Shown in pieces: positions 1 through 10,801 of a stretch of 64,000 nucleotides of DNA. The notes beneath the pieces are model-generated. The model made no database searches. It was not told the origin of the DNA and was given only the letters and a program-made list of their open reading frames with translations. Source of the DNA: Phaeodactylum tricornutum CCAP 1055/1 (taxonomy: Eukaryota; Bacillariophyta; Bacillariophyceae; Surirellales; Neidiaceae). The stretch lies in the NCBI RefSeq assembly GCF_000150955.2, contig NC_011672.1, positions 62,001 to 126,000 on the forward strand, in the 5' to 3' direction. Made by a program: the position numbers and the translations under genes. Within the stretch, counting starts at the first letter, position 1; each line of letters opens with the position of its first letter.

Positions 1-52
1 CAACAACCAACCTCACCACCCTCTCCCGACTCTCATATCGTCTATCAACATC

Positions 53-1636
53 ATGACTCTGATCGAGAACGGAGGCAGCAGCGGAAGCAGCACGCCACCA
101 ACAAGCCATGTGACGGCGAGTCCCCACGCCGAGAACCGCAAGGGTACCGTTGGGGACACGGATCGTCCCAACGGTCACAATCTCCTCGTCCACACGGACA
201 ATAGCGGTACCATCCCTGCTCCTCCACCGCCCTCCATCGACCACGGCAAGCGCGTGATTCCGTTGGTACCTTCCGTCAAGGATTATGCCTGGGGTATCCG
301 AGGAATGGACTCTCGTGTCGCTCGTTACGCCCTCGAGTCTCACGCCATTGACGAGGTCGACCCCGACATGCCCTACGCCGAGCTCTGGATCGGGACACAC
401 GCCAATGGACCTTCGCATCTCGAAGACGGAAGGACCTTGGAAGAAGCCTGCGGACACGAACTCCCCTTTCTTTTCAAGGTTCTCTCGGCGGGGAAGGCGC
501 TCTCCATTCAAGCGCATCCCGACAAGGAAGGAGCGGAAAAGCTACACCTGGACAATCCGCAAGCCTACGGAGACTCCAACCACAAACCAGAAATGGCGAT
601 TGCACTCACGCCGTTTGAAGCCATGTGCGGCTTTCGCCGTCTCGAAGAAATTGCCATTCTACTCAAGAAGCACACCGAGTTTGCCGCCTGCATTTCTCAA
701 GAAGCCAAACTAGCGGTCTTTCTCGCCAAGGACGAGGAATCGCAGCAACGTGCCCTCCGGATGCTCTTCGAATCCTTCATGAGCTGTCCCCGGGAAATTT
801 CGGAAGAACAGCTACAGCTCCTCCTCTTGCGCGTGCAAGCCGAGCAGTCCAATATTCACCCTCATCCCCATGACGAACCGCCCTGGGAACGGAAGTGCGC
901 CCGCGCCATTCTGCGTCTGGCGCAGCAGTTCCCCAACGACGCCGGTGCCATGGCCCCGCTCTTTCTCAATTACCTCCTCATGGCACCCGGTGAAAGCTTC
1001 TTCATGGCCGCCAACGAACCCCATGCCTACGTGGCGGGAGAAATCATCGAATGCATGGCCTGTTCCGACAATGTCGTCCGCGCCGGTCTTACCCCCAAGT
1101 ACAAGGATGTGGACGCCCTCGTCTCCATGTTAACCTACAGTATGGGCGGGCCCTCCATTGACGCCGGGGCTCCCCTCGCGGAAGACCCCCGCATTCTACG
1201 TTACACTCCACCCGTTCCTGAATTTGAAGTCCTCCTCCTGACCTGCGAGCCCGGCGAATCCATTCATTTGAACGTACATTCCGTGCCCGCCGTCCTGGTG
1301 ATTCTTGAAGGTACCGGCACTCTGGACGACGATATTGTTTGTCGTCCGGGTAAGTGCTATTATCACCCCTGTGAGGCACCACCCGTCAGTTTCGCCGTGC
1401 CCGCCGACAAGCGCGGCCCCCTCAAAGTGGCCGTCGCCCACCGCAACCTCCATCTCCAACTGCCCACCACCTTTTCTCGATCATCGGCTCATCCGAGTCT
1501 CAACGGATCCCTCGGAGGGTCGCGGCACGCGACGCGACCTACCACACCCTACCGGACTTCGCCCAAACACACCATTGAAACGTATCACGTCGTCCACAAC
1601 CATGTTGAGTACTTGTCCGTACCGCCAATGGATTAA
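53..1636 (+). CDS. Mannose-6-phosphate isomerase, type I
   Basis: Zinc enzyme interconverting mannose-6-phosphate and fructose-6-phosphate, the entry to GDP-mannose and GDP-fucose and so to glycoprotein and cell-wall glycans. Predicted 527 aa. The family signatures are plain: SVKDYAWG near residue 74, the zinc ligands in SIQAHPDK (Gln and His near 153-155), the Glu in NHKPEMAIAL (near 180), and the His in ANEPHAYV (near 324) followed by the conserved RAGLTPKYKDV. The first 65 residues are Ser/Pro/Gly-rich, do not look like a signal peptide, and are extra relative to the usual ~400-440 aa enzyme; the last ~45 are also low complexity. Probably cytosolic. The ATG at 53 has only 52 bases upstream in the window, so the 5' region is missing. 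It converges on the next gene. Confidence 0.95.
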   Translation: MTLIENGGSSGSSTPPTSHVTASPHAENRKGTVGDTDRPNGHNLLVHTDNSGTIPAPPPPSIDHGKRVIPLVPSVKDYAWGIRGMDSRVARYALESHAIDEVDPDMPYAELWIGTHANGPSHLEDGRTLEEACGHELPFLFKVLSAGKALSIQAHPDKEGAEKLHLDNPQAYGDSNHKPEMAIALTPFEAMCGFRRLEEIAILLKKHTEFAACISQEAKLAVFLAKDEESQQRALRMLFESFMSCPREISEEQLQLLLLRVQAEQSNIHPHPHDEPPWERKCARAILRLAQQFPNDAGAMAPLFLNYLLMAPGESFFMAANEPHAYVAGEIIECMACSDNVVRAGLTPKYKDVDALVSMLTYSMGGPSIDAGAPLAEDPRILRYTPPVPEFEVLLLTCEPGESIHLNVHSVPAVLVILEGTGTLDDDIVCRPGKCYYHPCEAPPVSFAVPADKRGPLKVAVAHRNLHLQLPTTFSRSSAHPSLNGSLGGSRHATRPTTPYRTSPKHTIETYHVVHNHVEYLSVPPMD

Positions 1637-1988
1637 GCAGCACATTTTATAGATACACAACAGGTTTTTCCCCTTTCGGTTTTCTGTAGCTGCCTACCGG
1701 TTGCTCTTTGGATGCTCCGTCGAGAAACCTACGGCCGAGCTTGATGCATGCCTCACAATCAATGGAAAAATACGTTGCAGTGAATGACAGACAAGCCGCG
1801 ATCCGCTACATTCAGCACGTCGGCGTACAATTGTAGATGCACAGTGGACTAGACTCCTAAAATCTCACTATGAATGATGCTAAGAAGTGAAGAGCAAATG
1901 GATTGTCACATTATTTGATATACAAACGCTTGTCCAAAGGTCGAGGCAGCACCGCTGTAGACCGAAACGAACTATCCCGCAAAGCATT
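1637..1988. other. Convergent intergenic stretch
   Basis: This holds the two 3' ends of the isomerase gene and the leftward Ser/Arg-rich gene. No open frame, RNA gene or repeat was recognised. Confidence 0.6.
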
Positions 1989-4010
1989 CTACACGTCTTT
2001 GCTTGTTCGTTGCGGCCTGCGTCGACTGGATTGGTCGACTTTCCTCGTGTGTTTCGACGACAACGGTGCCGGTAGTCGTGGATCAGTGCGTCGGGTGCGA
2101 CTGATACTACGATGCCGCCCTCGTCGAGGCCGAGATTGACTCGCGCTCCGGCGAGGCTGGGAACGTGATCGCGGACGGCAAGTTCGTGAGGACGGCGTTT
2201 CGCGCGGCGATTGGATCGGGGGTGTGGGGCGCAACAAGTCCACCGGTGTCGACTGCTCTGTAGTTAAGCATTGTAAGTCCATGCACTTGCTGTTCAGTCT
2301 TTGGGTCTTTTCCTTGGTCTTTTTGGAAATAGATTTTTTATGCCTTTCCAGACTACTTAGTCCCATAGTCTCATCCGTAATCCTGATAGATTCCACGGGG
2401 CGCGAAAATGGTGGCCCCGTCAATTCCGAGGTCGACAAAATATGGATGGGAACAGCGCCTGTCGGAGCCATGTGGATATGGGGAACACCATTAAGAAGAG
2501 CACTTCGATGTTCTGTTAGGGTTTCCGACATGTCGGATATGCTAGTGGTCGGCAAGGTCGACGTGGTGCTGTCAGTGGTTGACACCATTTGCACAGAATG
2601 AACAGGGATTTCAACTCTGCTCGTTTTCGAAATTACAACACCACGACAAGGTCGGCCGTCACCATGACTGGATGATGGCGACAGCTTTCGAGACCGCTCC
2701 TGTCGCGCGGTATTCTCTGGTTGCCTGGAAACAGGGATAGCGGCTCCATCGTGGTCTGAAGTCCCCAGCAAGTGCTGAGAGAGACTGATTTGACTTCCCG
2801 ATCGATGGAGGGAACGCACTTTTTCTATGCCAGAAAATGCGCTCTGTTTGCTCTTTTCTTTTACTCGAGTTTGAAATTGTGCCACTATCGCGTCGTGTTC
2901 TAGTTTCCGGGAAAATGCGCGGATACTGTCGCGCTGCGAATTGGATTCTAGGGCTCCTTTGCGGGAAGCAGTCGGAGGCGCCCCCGCCTCATTGTCATCC
3001 GTGTTCCAGGATTCATCACCAATTTTCGATCGATACGAACACGAGGCACGGCGTTCGGGTCTCGCCCGTAACGATTTTGTGACGTTCTCGAAATCGGATG
3101 AGTCAACTCTCTCTTTCCAGCGAGAATCTTGCTGCAGACTGGCACGCCGGCTGCGGTGGTTTACTCCGCCGCCACGGCTGCTGTTTGGCTCAACCAAAGG
3201 GTTTGGGGAAATCTGGAAAACTGGGCTCGCGGAGTCGCCGCTTCGATTTAAAGAAGGCGCAACCATGGTCAAATTAGTGCTGCCCCGCTGGGAGATCGAC
3301 CGTGAGAGCTTGGGTGCTCGCGGTACCGGTGCCGGTGCCCCAGTATTTACTGGTACAGACGAAACAAAGGGATATTCGGGGAAGAGTTCCGAGTCATCCG
3401 CCCATTGCTCGGTGGCCCATTCCAAGTCTTCGTCTTCGTCCTGTGGTTCGTGATCTTTCCCGCAACGTCGTGTTTGCACTGCGCCAGTACCCCCTTCATT
3501 CGATGTGGACCGACCAACGCGCCGTGTGGGATTGCTACGCCGAGAACGGGAAGATGATCTTTGGGAACGAGAGCGCTCCAGGTCACTACTCCGATTACTA
3601 TAGCGTGCACTGGAATCCTTGGACCGTCCGCTGTGATTGCTACGGGAATGCTCCGCTTCCGGTTTAGAATGATGCGAGGATGATTTCTTGTGTAGCGAGG
3701 AAAGTTTCGGCTGTTGTCTTTGCTGCCGTACCGATTTCATTTCTACGTCTGCTGTGAGGGAATCGTGAGGACTCCATGGCGCCAAGGGCATGCCTTTGTA
3801 CTCGCGGTGAACGTTCGACAAAGCTTGTGGTGATGACTCGGACGGAAACACCCTCGTTTTCTCTCTGCGTGCGTCAATGGAGTCGACCGGACTGTTGCAG
3901 TATCGACTGCTGCCGTTGCGGCTATTACGGACATCATTGCTGCTTTTCCTCATTGCGGAGTGTTTGGTCCGGGGTACGGCGTCGTCGGTGGCGAGAATGC
4001 TTACCGTCAT
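1989..4010 (-). CDS. Ser/Arg-rich, largely disordered protein of unknown function
   Basis: Predicted 673 aa from the ATG at 4010; the open frame extends ten codons further upstream but only to a TTG. I recognise no folded domain. The sequence is dominated by Ser, Arg, Pro and Thr with many RS, SR and RSxS pairs. The densest blocks lie around residues 120-185 and in the last 80 residues (for example SRTCRPRSRSQPRRSASQS), which recalls SR-type splicing or RNA-binding proteins but lacks any visible RRM. An acidic patch (PQDEDEDLEW) sits near residue 200. There is no signal peptide or membrane segment, so nuclear or cytosolic localisation is the simplest guess. The long uninterrupted frame and non-random composition argue that it is real; the function is unknown. 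Confidence 0.6.
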   Translation of the reverse strand: MTVSILATDDAVPRTKHSAMRKSSNDVRNSRNGSSRYCNSPVDSIDARREKTRVFPSESSPQALSNVHREYKGMPLAPWSPHDSLTADVEMKSVRQQRQQPKLSSLHKKSSSHHSKPEAEHSRSNHSGRSKDSSARYSNRSSDLERSRSQRSSSRSRRSNPTRRVGRSTSNEGGTGAVQTRRCGKDHEPQDEDEDLEWATEQWADDSELFPEYPFVSSVPVNTGAPAPVPRAPKLSRSISQRGSTNLTMVAPSLNRSGDSASPVFQISPNPLVEPNSSRGGGVNHRSRRASLQQDSRWKERVDSSDFENVTKSLRARPERRASCSYRSKIGDESWNTDDNEAGAPPTASRKGALESNSQRDSIRAFSRKLEHDAIVAQFQTRVKEKSKQSAFSGIEKVRSLHRSGSQISLSQHLLGTSDHDGAAIPVSRQPENTARQERSRKLSPSSSHGDGRPCRGVVISKTSRVEIPVHSVQMVSTTDSTTSTLPTTSISDMSETLTEHRSALLNGVPHIHMAPTGAVPIHILSTSELTGPPFSRPVESIRITDETMGLSSLERHKKSISKKTKEKTQRLNSKCMDLQCLTTEQSTPVDLLRPTPPIQSPRETPSSRTCRPRSRSQPRRSASQSRPRRGRHRSISRTRRTDPRLPAPLSSKHTRKVDQSSRRRPQRTSKDV

Positions 4011-5689
4011 GGTCCCGAAACTGTGCAAAATGGGAAACAATAGAAACGATGGCGGTTTCTATACCGAGGAGGGCGCTCGGTAAGATTTATTGAAAGCTCA
4101 TAGTAACTCGTCTCGGCGGTAGCCTTGTTATGACTTTGTTTCATTTTTTGGATATAAGTAAGCTAGAATGATACTCTAGTAATGACTTGTGATTTTCATT
4201 AATATTGACATCGAGCTGTTTTACACAAAAATGACTGCTGGTTCCACTGCTTTGACAAAAAGAGGTTGATCCAGCGCGGCAGGAAGACGACGCCAACCTG
4301 AGTTACGCAATAATCGACCAACCGACAGCGGATCAATTGCATGTTTCGGGAGTCATTTCCGGATCGATTTATCATTCTAGGAAGTCGAATGTTATCCAAT
4401 TTCACGAGCTAGATAAGAAACCATAAAGATAGACTTATATGTAACTGTTCGTTTCGGCCTCCTTCACTGTCAACGAGTGACGGTGAGATCCTTCACTACC
4501 ACCAGTCTTTGGTGGGCCGATCGGATCCCCCTTTCCTAACCCGAGCATTTTGCCGGGGCCAAACCATTCGAAGCCGGCGGCGGCTTGGCCCGGCCTGGCC
4601 ATCGTCGGACTCGGTATTCCCTGTTGGAATGTAGAGGATCGGCTCTACTCTAGTAAAGCTAGGAATAGAAAACTTGATCCCAATCCAAACCTGAATTAGA
4701 GGTTACAGATTACTGATAGTTATTCCGTTACTGAAGTAAAAACCATTGTAGCATTGGATCATCGGGAGTAAGCCTAATTTGGTCCTTGCCACACACCAGA
4801 AAATGATAATGTACGGTCTCGACCAAGGAAACATATAAGGTAAGTACGTACACTTGCCGACACGATTCGCTCGCGATTGGCTGTCAGTCCCGTACACAAC
4901 GGGCCCAACGCGTTCCCGCGTTTCATTCACAGTCAGTATCCGCGCCACGGTTCCGACCACGACGCCGAGAACGATGGTGTCCCGTCCCGGAAGGAAGGAA
5001 GGACGATGACACCAATCGGAAGTTTTAGCGAATACGGTACCCGTTTTCCCATTCCCCCTGGTTGCGCGAGAGCAGGCTTGCACGCGAATACCGTAGGTAA
5101 TACTCTTTGTACCCGTACTTTACGGTTAGTTAGTCCCATCCCGATAGGCTTTTTCTGAAGAATTTTGCCAACGCGTTGGGACTCGAGCGAGATAACTTCT
5201 CGAATCCACGGGACCGGCACACACTTCCCCATAATCGAAAAGGATTGTTTCCCTTGAGGCTCTCGCATCACGGAGATTCCTTCCGATAGACACAGAGATA
5301 TCGACAGCTTCTGCTGCCCTTGGAATAATTATCTGCAGCACTTTACTCTACCTTTTTGTTCTTGTGATCCATCCTCGTTCGGCTGTATTGACTGCGTCGG
5401 ATTGGATTGGCACTCACAGTTAAGCATTCGAGTCAGTCGTTGGGCTTTTTGTTTTCTCACGGGTGAAAGTTCGTGAAGCAAGTGTGTGAGGCTGATTAAT
5501 TGTTGTCAAGGCCCCATCGACCATTTCCCTGACGTTCCACTGCCAATTGCTCGTTCAAGACCAGCGAAGATAGTGGGTAAAGGGATAACAGTGTGGCTTG
5601 CAATCACTCGAGTACGTTTGTCGCGAACAAGTCTACCACGTTCACATCACGAGAGCTGCTTACGCGATTGACTAACTGTACAAGGGTTC
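4011..5689. other. Divergent intergenic region, no gene recognised
   Basis: 1.7 kb between the start of the leftward Ser/Arg-rich gene and the rightward VTT gene. Several short open frames occur (for instance around 4877-5158 and 4933-5271) but overlap one another on opposite strands and show no recognisable motif. A GC-rich patch lies near 4530-4620. A copy of the recurrent ACTGT-type motif (taactgtac, 5672-5680) lies 10 bases before the VTT start codon. It probably holds both promoters. Confidence 0.5.
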
Positions 5690-7129
5690 ATGACACCTGC
5701 TGGGACGATATCCATTACTGCAAGTACTACGTCAAGTCCCCAAGCCCTCTCCCGTACTGTTTTCACTCCTACTCGTTACCTTGCCGTCGCGGGAGACACG
5801 CCCTCCTTCTGTGTTCACTCTTCCTTCCGGATCGGGCCTCGGGTGTTTCTACTCACGGCACTCGTCCTCGCCACCTCAACCCTACCGTTGGCGACAGCGA
5901 CTGTCGAACCGTCGCGCCGCTTCCCGACACCCACGCCACTGGCGCTCATGGCCCAGACATCCACGACTGTACCGCCAAGTCTCGATACGGAAAGCAGGCA
6001 CGGCCAGTATGAGCACACTCGGCAGTACGGCAACGCAAGCACTCCCAACGGCACATCCGGTCTACTCGTCCGTTGCAGCAAAGTACTGCCGAACGTTAGG
6101 AACCGTGCGTTTTCGTACGAAACCAGTATGGCTTCTACCGGTTCCCCGCTGACGATTCCTTCCGGTGGTGGGGGTGCCGCCGCCTTGCCCATGCAAACGC
6201 ACACCGGCACCACCAGCGCCATCCATACCGTCAAGGAAAACACCGTCTACACATTGTGGCGGAATCCCCATACCGTTCTCTACACGTGTGCAATTCTGGT
6301 TACATTGGTGCCACTGTATAGCACCCGCGCATCCTGGATTCCTTTCTTTCAAAAGGAACGCATTCAAGCCCAAACGATACAAATTCTTCGTCGCTTTCAA
6401 GATACGGAAAACGAAACACTCGCCCTTCTGCAGTACACGTTGGGTATGACGATATGGGAGTTCTTCGGCTTGTCGACAATCCCGGTAGAAACCGCGGCCG
6501 GTATGGTATTCGGTTGGAAGGCGGCGATCGCTTCGGGAATTGGAAAACTCGTGGGAGCCGTCCTGACTTTTGTCATTACCCAAGTCATTTTGCGCGACCG
6601 GGTGCAAGCCAGACTCGTCTCCAACCCACTATTTCAACTCCTTCTGGAACAATCCCCTAAACGCCATCACGATGATGACGATAGGAGCAAATGTGCCACT
6701 CCAGTATCCGCCAAGTCATCCTCGTCCTCAGTAGCCACGGTGGCCTCGCCGTGGCAGACCTCTGTTTGTCTGAAATTTTCCTGCGTCCCGGAACTCGTCA
6801 AGAATTGCGGGTCGGCCCTGTTGAACATACCGCTATGGATATTTATGGCCGTCACGGTGGGTCACGGCTGGACCTATACCGCCCTGTGGACGTGGACAGG
6901 CGTGGACGCGGCCGCACAATTGTTGCGAGAGGATGGCGCCGTGCCGGTTCACGGCAGTAATTTGCCGCTTCAAATTGCCCTCGCAATGGCCTTGCTCATT
7001 GGTGTGGTCGGATCCCCCCTTCTTATGGCCTGGTGGATTCGCGAATTACGGCGGACTTCGATCGCCAATAAGAGCGCGAAGCACCAGTCCCAGGTGGTCC
7101 GCAACGGCAACCTTTACGTACTGCCGTAA
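5690..7129 (+). CDS. VTT (SNARE-associated, TVP38/TMEM64-type) membrane protein
   Basis: Predicted 479 aa multi-pass membrane protein. The last ~270 residues carry the VTT signature: a membrane segment near 205-222, a re-entrant-like stretch with FGLSTIPVETAAGMVFGW then a small-residue helix (GIGKLVGAVLTFVITQVILRD), and after a His/Asp/Ser-rich loop the second conserved element CLKFSCVPELVKNC, two more hydrophobic helices and a cytosolic-looking tail. In yeast and animals such proteins (Tvp38, TMEM41, VMP1 kin) act in Golgi or ER membranes, some as lipid scramblases; here that role is inference. The first ~180 residues are Thr/Pro/Ser-rich with one hydrophobic stretch near 52-70, possibly a signal anchor. 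The ATG at 5690 is the first in frame; a start further in is possible. Confidence 0.8.
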   Translation: MTPAGTISITASTTSSPQALSRTVFTPTRYLAVAGDTPSFCVHSSFRIGPRVFLLTALVLATSTLPLATATVEPSRRFPTPTPLALMAQTSTTVPPSLDTESRHGQYEHTRQYGNASTPNGTSGLLVRCSKVLPNVRNRAFSYETSMASTGSPLTIPSGGGGAAALPMQTHTGTTSAIHTVKENTVYTLWRNPHTVLYTCAILVTLVPLYSTRASWIPFFQKERIQAQTIQILRRFQDTENETLALLQYTLGMTIWEFFGLSTIPVETAAGMVFGWKAAIASGIGKLVGAVLTFVITQVILRDRVQARLVSNPLFQLLLEQSPKRHHDDDDRSKCATPVSAKSSSSSVATVASPWQTSVCLKFSCVPELVKNCGSALLNIPLWIFMAVTVGHGWTYTALWTWTGVDAAAQLLREDGAVPVHGSNLPLQIALAMALLIGVVGSPLLMAWWIRELRRTSIANKSAKHQSQVVRNGNLYVLP

Positions 7130-7264
7130 AAGATTTGTTGCGGATTATGTGTGTACAGTATCGTTCCAGTGTATTCCTCGCCTTGCAATGGTCCAGGCTA
7201 ACATTCGAGACCATCCCTTGCTATACTTTATAAGTTGTGTTTAACAATCGCATTGATTTCAAGC
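7130..7264. other. Convergent 3' spacer
   Basis: 135 bases between the stop codons of the VTT gene and the leftward kinase gene; nothing recognised. Confidence 0.5.
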
Positions 7265-9883
7265 CTATTCGTTCGGAGTGCTAGCTATCGTGACGGGTTC
7301 AAAGCTTGTGTGCCACGAATCTGGTTCGGGGTCAACCACAATCCATCGCAGTCCATTCTCACTACTCGCTTCCACTTTCATAGTAAAGCCGTCCCCGTCA
7401 TCTTCCTGCGACTCATTGGATTTGATCGAACAATCGTCGACGGTTTCGTTAGCATCGTACGTGACGGTATCGGTGTAGCTGCCCCCCAACTCGTGGTCCT
7501 GGCACGGTCCTATCAATGCCAATGTTCGACCGCGCGCCAATCGCTTGGTCACCCGCAACGGCAACGTGCGGGGGTTACGATCCGTAAAGCCGAAAACGGG
7601 ATGTTTCGACATGCGGGATTGTTCAAGTTGTTCCCGTAGCCAGACAATTTGGTCAGAATCGGGCTGTACTTTATCGGGATTTGTGCATAGTGCAAGGCAC
7701 TGAACACCAAGTATCCAAAAGGAACAAAAGGCGGTGCCATCGTTGAGCAGGATAGGGATGGAATCACGAATCCGAGCCAAGACTTTGCGGCATTTGGCAT
7801 CGATCGTTCCGGTTACAATTACAAGTTTAGGCCGCTGTCGGTTGATGGTGGCCACGCATCGTTTCAATTGCTTCAAGAACAGTTTACGCTCATCGTCATC
7901 CATCGCGCCGTCCCGGATCTGGGATCCAAAGAGAGGATTGGAGATGTAAACAAGGCGAATCGGGTCGATAGGGACGGGTGTGGCGTGCGGGTCGGGGTTC
8001 TGCAACGCGTGCGGAGCTTTACCCTGGTCGTCGTTCATTTGCGTCCAGCCCGTCACGTCCCGGGTTGCCGGTCGAATCCGATTTAGCGGAGCCATCAAAG
8101 GATCCGCAAAGAACCTCGCGTATACGCGGGGATCCCGTAGCCGCTGCTGTCGATCCAAAACGTGCAGCACCATGTCACGATCTCGTGAACTCAAGCGCAG
8201 CATGTCGTGAGAAGATCCGTCGCCGGGAGGGTGTCGGTCACTAATGTCTAAATGGTGGGCATCTCGGTGCGCCAACTCAGCCACGGACCGTACACACAAA
8301 TCACGCAGGGTTGGTATCGGGGTTTGCGCCTTCACTGTGTCATCCGCGTGGTGGTACTCGGCAAAATATGCATGCTCGCGTATACAGTCATACCCGCCCG
8401 GTAACGATCGCATGGTAGGCTTGTCCATCCCGTCGGGTGTTTGGACGGTGTAGACATCAGCTCCCAACCGCGATTGTGGATCTAATCGCAGCCATGCTTG
8501 GATAAGATCCCAGGCGTCGTTGTCGACGATACCGACCGGCCGTGTGACGAGTCCCCGCGCAATCCGTAGAAAGGCCAAATACGGCGAAGTTGTCCAGAAG
8601 ACGGTCATGCCCGTATGCAAAATATACAGCAAACAGCCCAACGCCCACAAGTCAGCGGCTGGACCGGCACCAACAACGTCACCATGATCCTGGCGTGCGG
8701 CCTCCGTTTCTGCCATACTGGACGTGCCTTTGACGGCTTCGGGACTCATGAAATCTGGAGTCCCGACGAACTCGGGACCGTTCAAGTCGGTCTCGAGCAA
8801 ATCCTTGGCCGTTCCAAAATCAATCAGAATGACGTGTCCGCGCCCGTTCAAGAGAATGTTTTCGGGTTTGAGATCACGGTGGACAACGCCATGCTTATGA
8901 CAGTGTTCGACGGCCGCAAGGAGCTGGTACATCCAGATTTGTGCACAGGAACGGTGTGCGCCAACCATGCGGGATTTTGGAGACGGTGAGGACCATCCTT
9001 CGTTGCCGGGAAGATCACGTAACTCACTCCACAAGTCCGACCAGGCATCGTGCAATTCCATCAGATAGTACAACGTGGTGTAGTCTTGAAAGGCATGAAA
9101 CATTTTGACCACGTTGGGATGCCGGGGGAGGCGCTGGAGCAGTACGCGACGCTCCATATTAACTTCGTTGTAGACGTTGGGATGTTGTCGTTTGGCGAGT
9201 TCCTCGCAGCGCTTTTTTTCGATGCGTTTGAGAGCGAAGCGTTCGTTCGTTATCCGATGCGTGACCACCTGAATTTGCGAAAAGTTGCCGTAGCCAAGTT
9301 CTTGGTGCACGCGGAACTCGCGAATGGAAACTCCGCGGGTGACGTCTTCAATGGACGTTTCCGGGGTAGTATCTTTGGGCTCTTTGGAATCGCTGCTTTG
9401 CTCTAGGGCAGCCTGCAGTACTTGGGTCCACAGATCCTGGAGCGCCTGGTGCTGTTGCTGAAAGGTAACGTCATTGGGATCTTCGTCACCACCCGATGCT
9501 TCGGGCACCGGACTTTGTTGTTGCAAGGCTTTCAGTCCGGCTTGGATGATTGCTTTGGCGTCGGCGTATTGGTGCAATTGTCGGTACGTCTTGGCCAATC
9601 GGTAGGCAGCCTTAACGGAAGTGTGCTGGGACAAGTCCCACGCTTGTTTGGCATCTTCCAGTGCTGCCGGGTAGTTCTGCTGTTGTCCGTACGCGGCGGC
9701 ACGATTCAAATGATTGAGTACGAGTTCGGGCGTGTCCAGAGTGTCCGGAGACGTCGCGGCGACCCGCAAGGCCTCCGTGTAGAGCACGACGGCGTGCTCG
9801 TAATTGTGTTGTTGAAACTCGTGATTGCCGCGCTGTCTCAGATCCGCAGCAGACTCTGTCTCGGAAACAGCGTCGGTACGCAT
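7265..9883 (-). CDS. TPR - PDK1-like Ser/Thr kinase - metallophosphoesterase-like fusion protein
   Basis: Predicted 872 aa in one exon. Residues ~10-130 form about three TPR repeats (GNHEFQQHNYEHAVVLYTEA, NRAAAYGQQQNYPAALEDAK, YRLAKTYRQLHQYADAKAII). Residues ~190-505 are an AGC-type kinase closest by eye to PDK1: Lys in FALKRIEKK, HRDLKPENILL (~333), DFGTAK (~351), then GTPDFMSPEA and DLWALGCLLY. The glycine loop is reduced to GYGNFSQI and the APE is SPE. The last ~240 residues (from ~640) follow the plan of calcineurin-like phosphoesterases of the CPPED1 kind (KLVIVTGTIDAK, QIVWLREQLEQSRMSKHPVFGFTDRNP), but the positions normally GD and GH for metals read GT and GFT, so this part is probably inactive. 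PDK1 usually ends in a PH domain, which I do not see. No signal peptide; likely cytosolic. A taactgtgag motif lies at 9901-9910, 18 bases upstream. Confidence 0.85.
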   Translation of the reverse strand: MRTDAVSETESAADLRQRGNHEFQQHNYEHAVVLYTEALRVAATSPDTLDTPELVLNHLNRAAAYGQQQNYPAALEDAKQAWDLSQHTSVKAAYRLAKTYRQLHQYADAKAIIQAGLKALQQQSPVPEASGGDEDPNDVTFQQQHQALQDLWTQVLQAALEQSSDSKEPKDTTPETSIEDVTRGVSIREFRVHQELGYGNFSQIQVVTHRITNERFALKRIEKKRCEELAKRQHPNVYNEVNMERRVLLQRLPRHPNVVKMFHAFQDYTTLYYLMELHDAWSDLWSELRDLPGNEGWSSPSPKSRMVGAHRSCAQIWMYQLLAAVEHCHKHGVVHRDLKPENILLNGRGHVILIDFGTAKDLLETDLNGPEFVGTPDFMSPEAVKGTSSMAETEAARQDHGDVVGAGPAADLWALGCLLYILHTGMTVFWTTSPYLAFLRIARGLVTRPVGIVDNDAWDLIQAWLRLDPQSRLGADVYTVQTPDGMDKPTMRSLPGGYDCIREHAYFAEYHHADDTVKAQTPIPTLRDLCVRSVAELAHRDAHHLDISDRHPPGDGSSHDMLRLSSRDRDMVLHVLDRQQRLRDPRVYARFFADPLMAPLNRIRPATRDVTGWTQMNDDQGKAPHALQNPDPHATPVPIDPIRLVYISNPLFGSQIRDGAMDDDERKLFLKQLKRCVATINRQRPKLVIVTGTIDAKCRKVLARIRDSIPILLNDGTAFCSFWILGVQCLALCTNPDKVQPDSDQIVWLREQLEQSRMSKHPVFGFTDRNPRTLPLRVTKRLARGRTLALIGPCQDHELGGSYTDTVTYDANETVDDCSIKSNESQEDDGDGFTMKVEASSENGLRWIVVDPEPDSWHTSFEPVTIASTPNE

Positions 9884-10801
9884 GAGAGTGCTTTGCTGAC
9901 TAACTGTGAGACAACCCGAAGAAAGTTTCTATCGACCGCCAAGTTTTGTTTGCTGTTGGTTAGTTTGAACCAACGAGGCCAACAAAACCGGAAAATTCCT
10001 GCGTCTGTGTTGTGTGTGTCGGTCGTCAACGGTCCCCTTTGGTACAATGCCAGAGACTGGATGCGAGATACGGGAGACAATGGACGGTGAATGCGGTTGT
10101 TCCTATAGATATTAGGGTAGGGTTCGGAACACGGGACTGTGCGTCCGTCGTTTCTAAACTGTAAAAGTACCTGGGTACCCTTTACCTACCTAGTTCCACG
10201 AAATGCCTATGATTGGATTTCCCTACATTACCCAGGCCTCTTCTAAGATAGCCATGTTGATTTTCACTGTCAGTTCCATCATTGTATTGTTTACATTACA
10301 TGCTCGACTCGACTGTGAATGCTACCACTCTCAGTACTTCCAATAGGCATTTGGAATCAACATGTATTGTACGAACTTTTTACTACCGTCGAGCGGATGG
10401 CACCACGGATCGACATTGCACAAATTTCTAATTTCAACTTTTGTGTTTTTTGGAAAAAGTACCATCGTGACAGTGAGAACGCGAACACAATAGGAAACAT
10501 CTCTATGTGTACCCGTGCTAGCACCGAGAAACACACAGACAACGTAGGACACCACGATTCTACCCGACAGTCCGGGAACAGGGAAGAGGTGCATTGTGAC
10601 AGTTAGTTATACGTATAGCATGGACTCTCGGTGACCAAAAGAATACCGGAGTCGTTGCGGATTCTCGCTACCCATACCGTGCCCGTCCTACCAGAGAGGT
10701 CCGAGTTTCGGCCTGGTTCGTCCAAGATTCATTGTTGCCACAATCACAATTGTATCATTTTCTTCTTCCGTTCGCTGATTGGACCCTCGGTACTATTCAA
10801 C
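9884..10801. promoter_or_regulatory. Divergent intergenic region with several ACTGT-type motifs
   Basis: 918 bases between the leftward kinase gene and the rightward glycosyltransferase-like gene, so probably two promoters back to back. It contains five copies of an ACTGTNA or TNACAGT motif (9901-9910, 10264-10273, 10311-10320, 10468-10477, 10597-10606), the densest group in the window. The open frame of the right-hand gene extends back to 10631 without changing the preferred start. No RNA gene was seen. Confidence 0.4.

Noticed and set aside
6062-6607. 181-codon minus-strand open frame in the VTT gene
   Set aside because: Fully inside the VTT gene on the opposite strand without a motif of its own.
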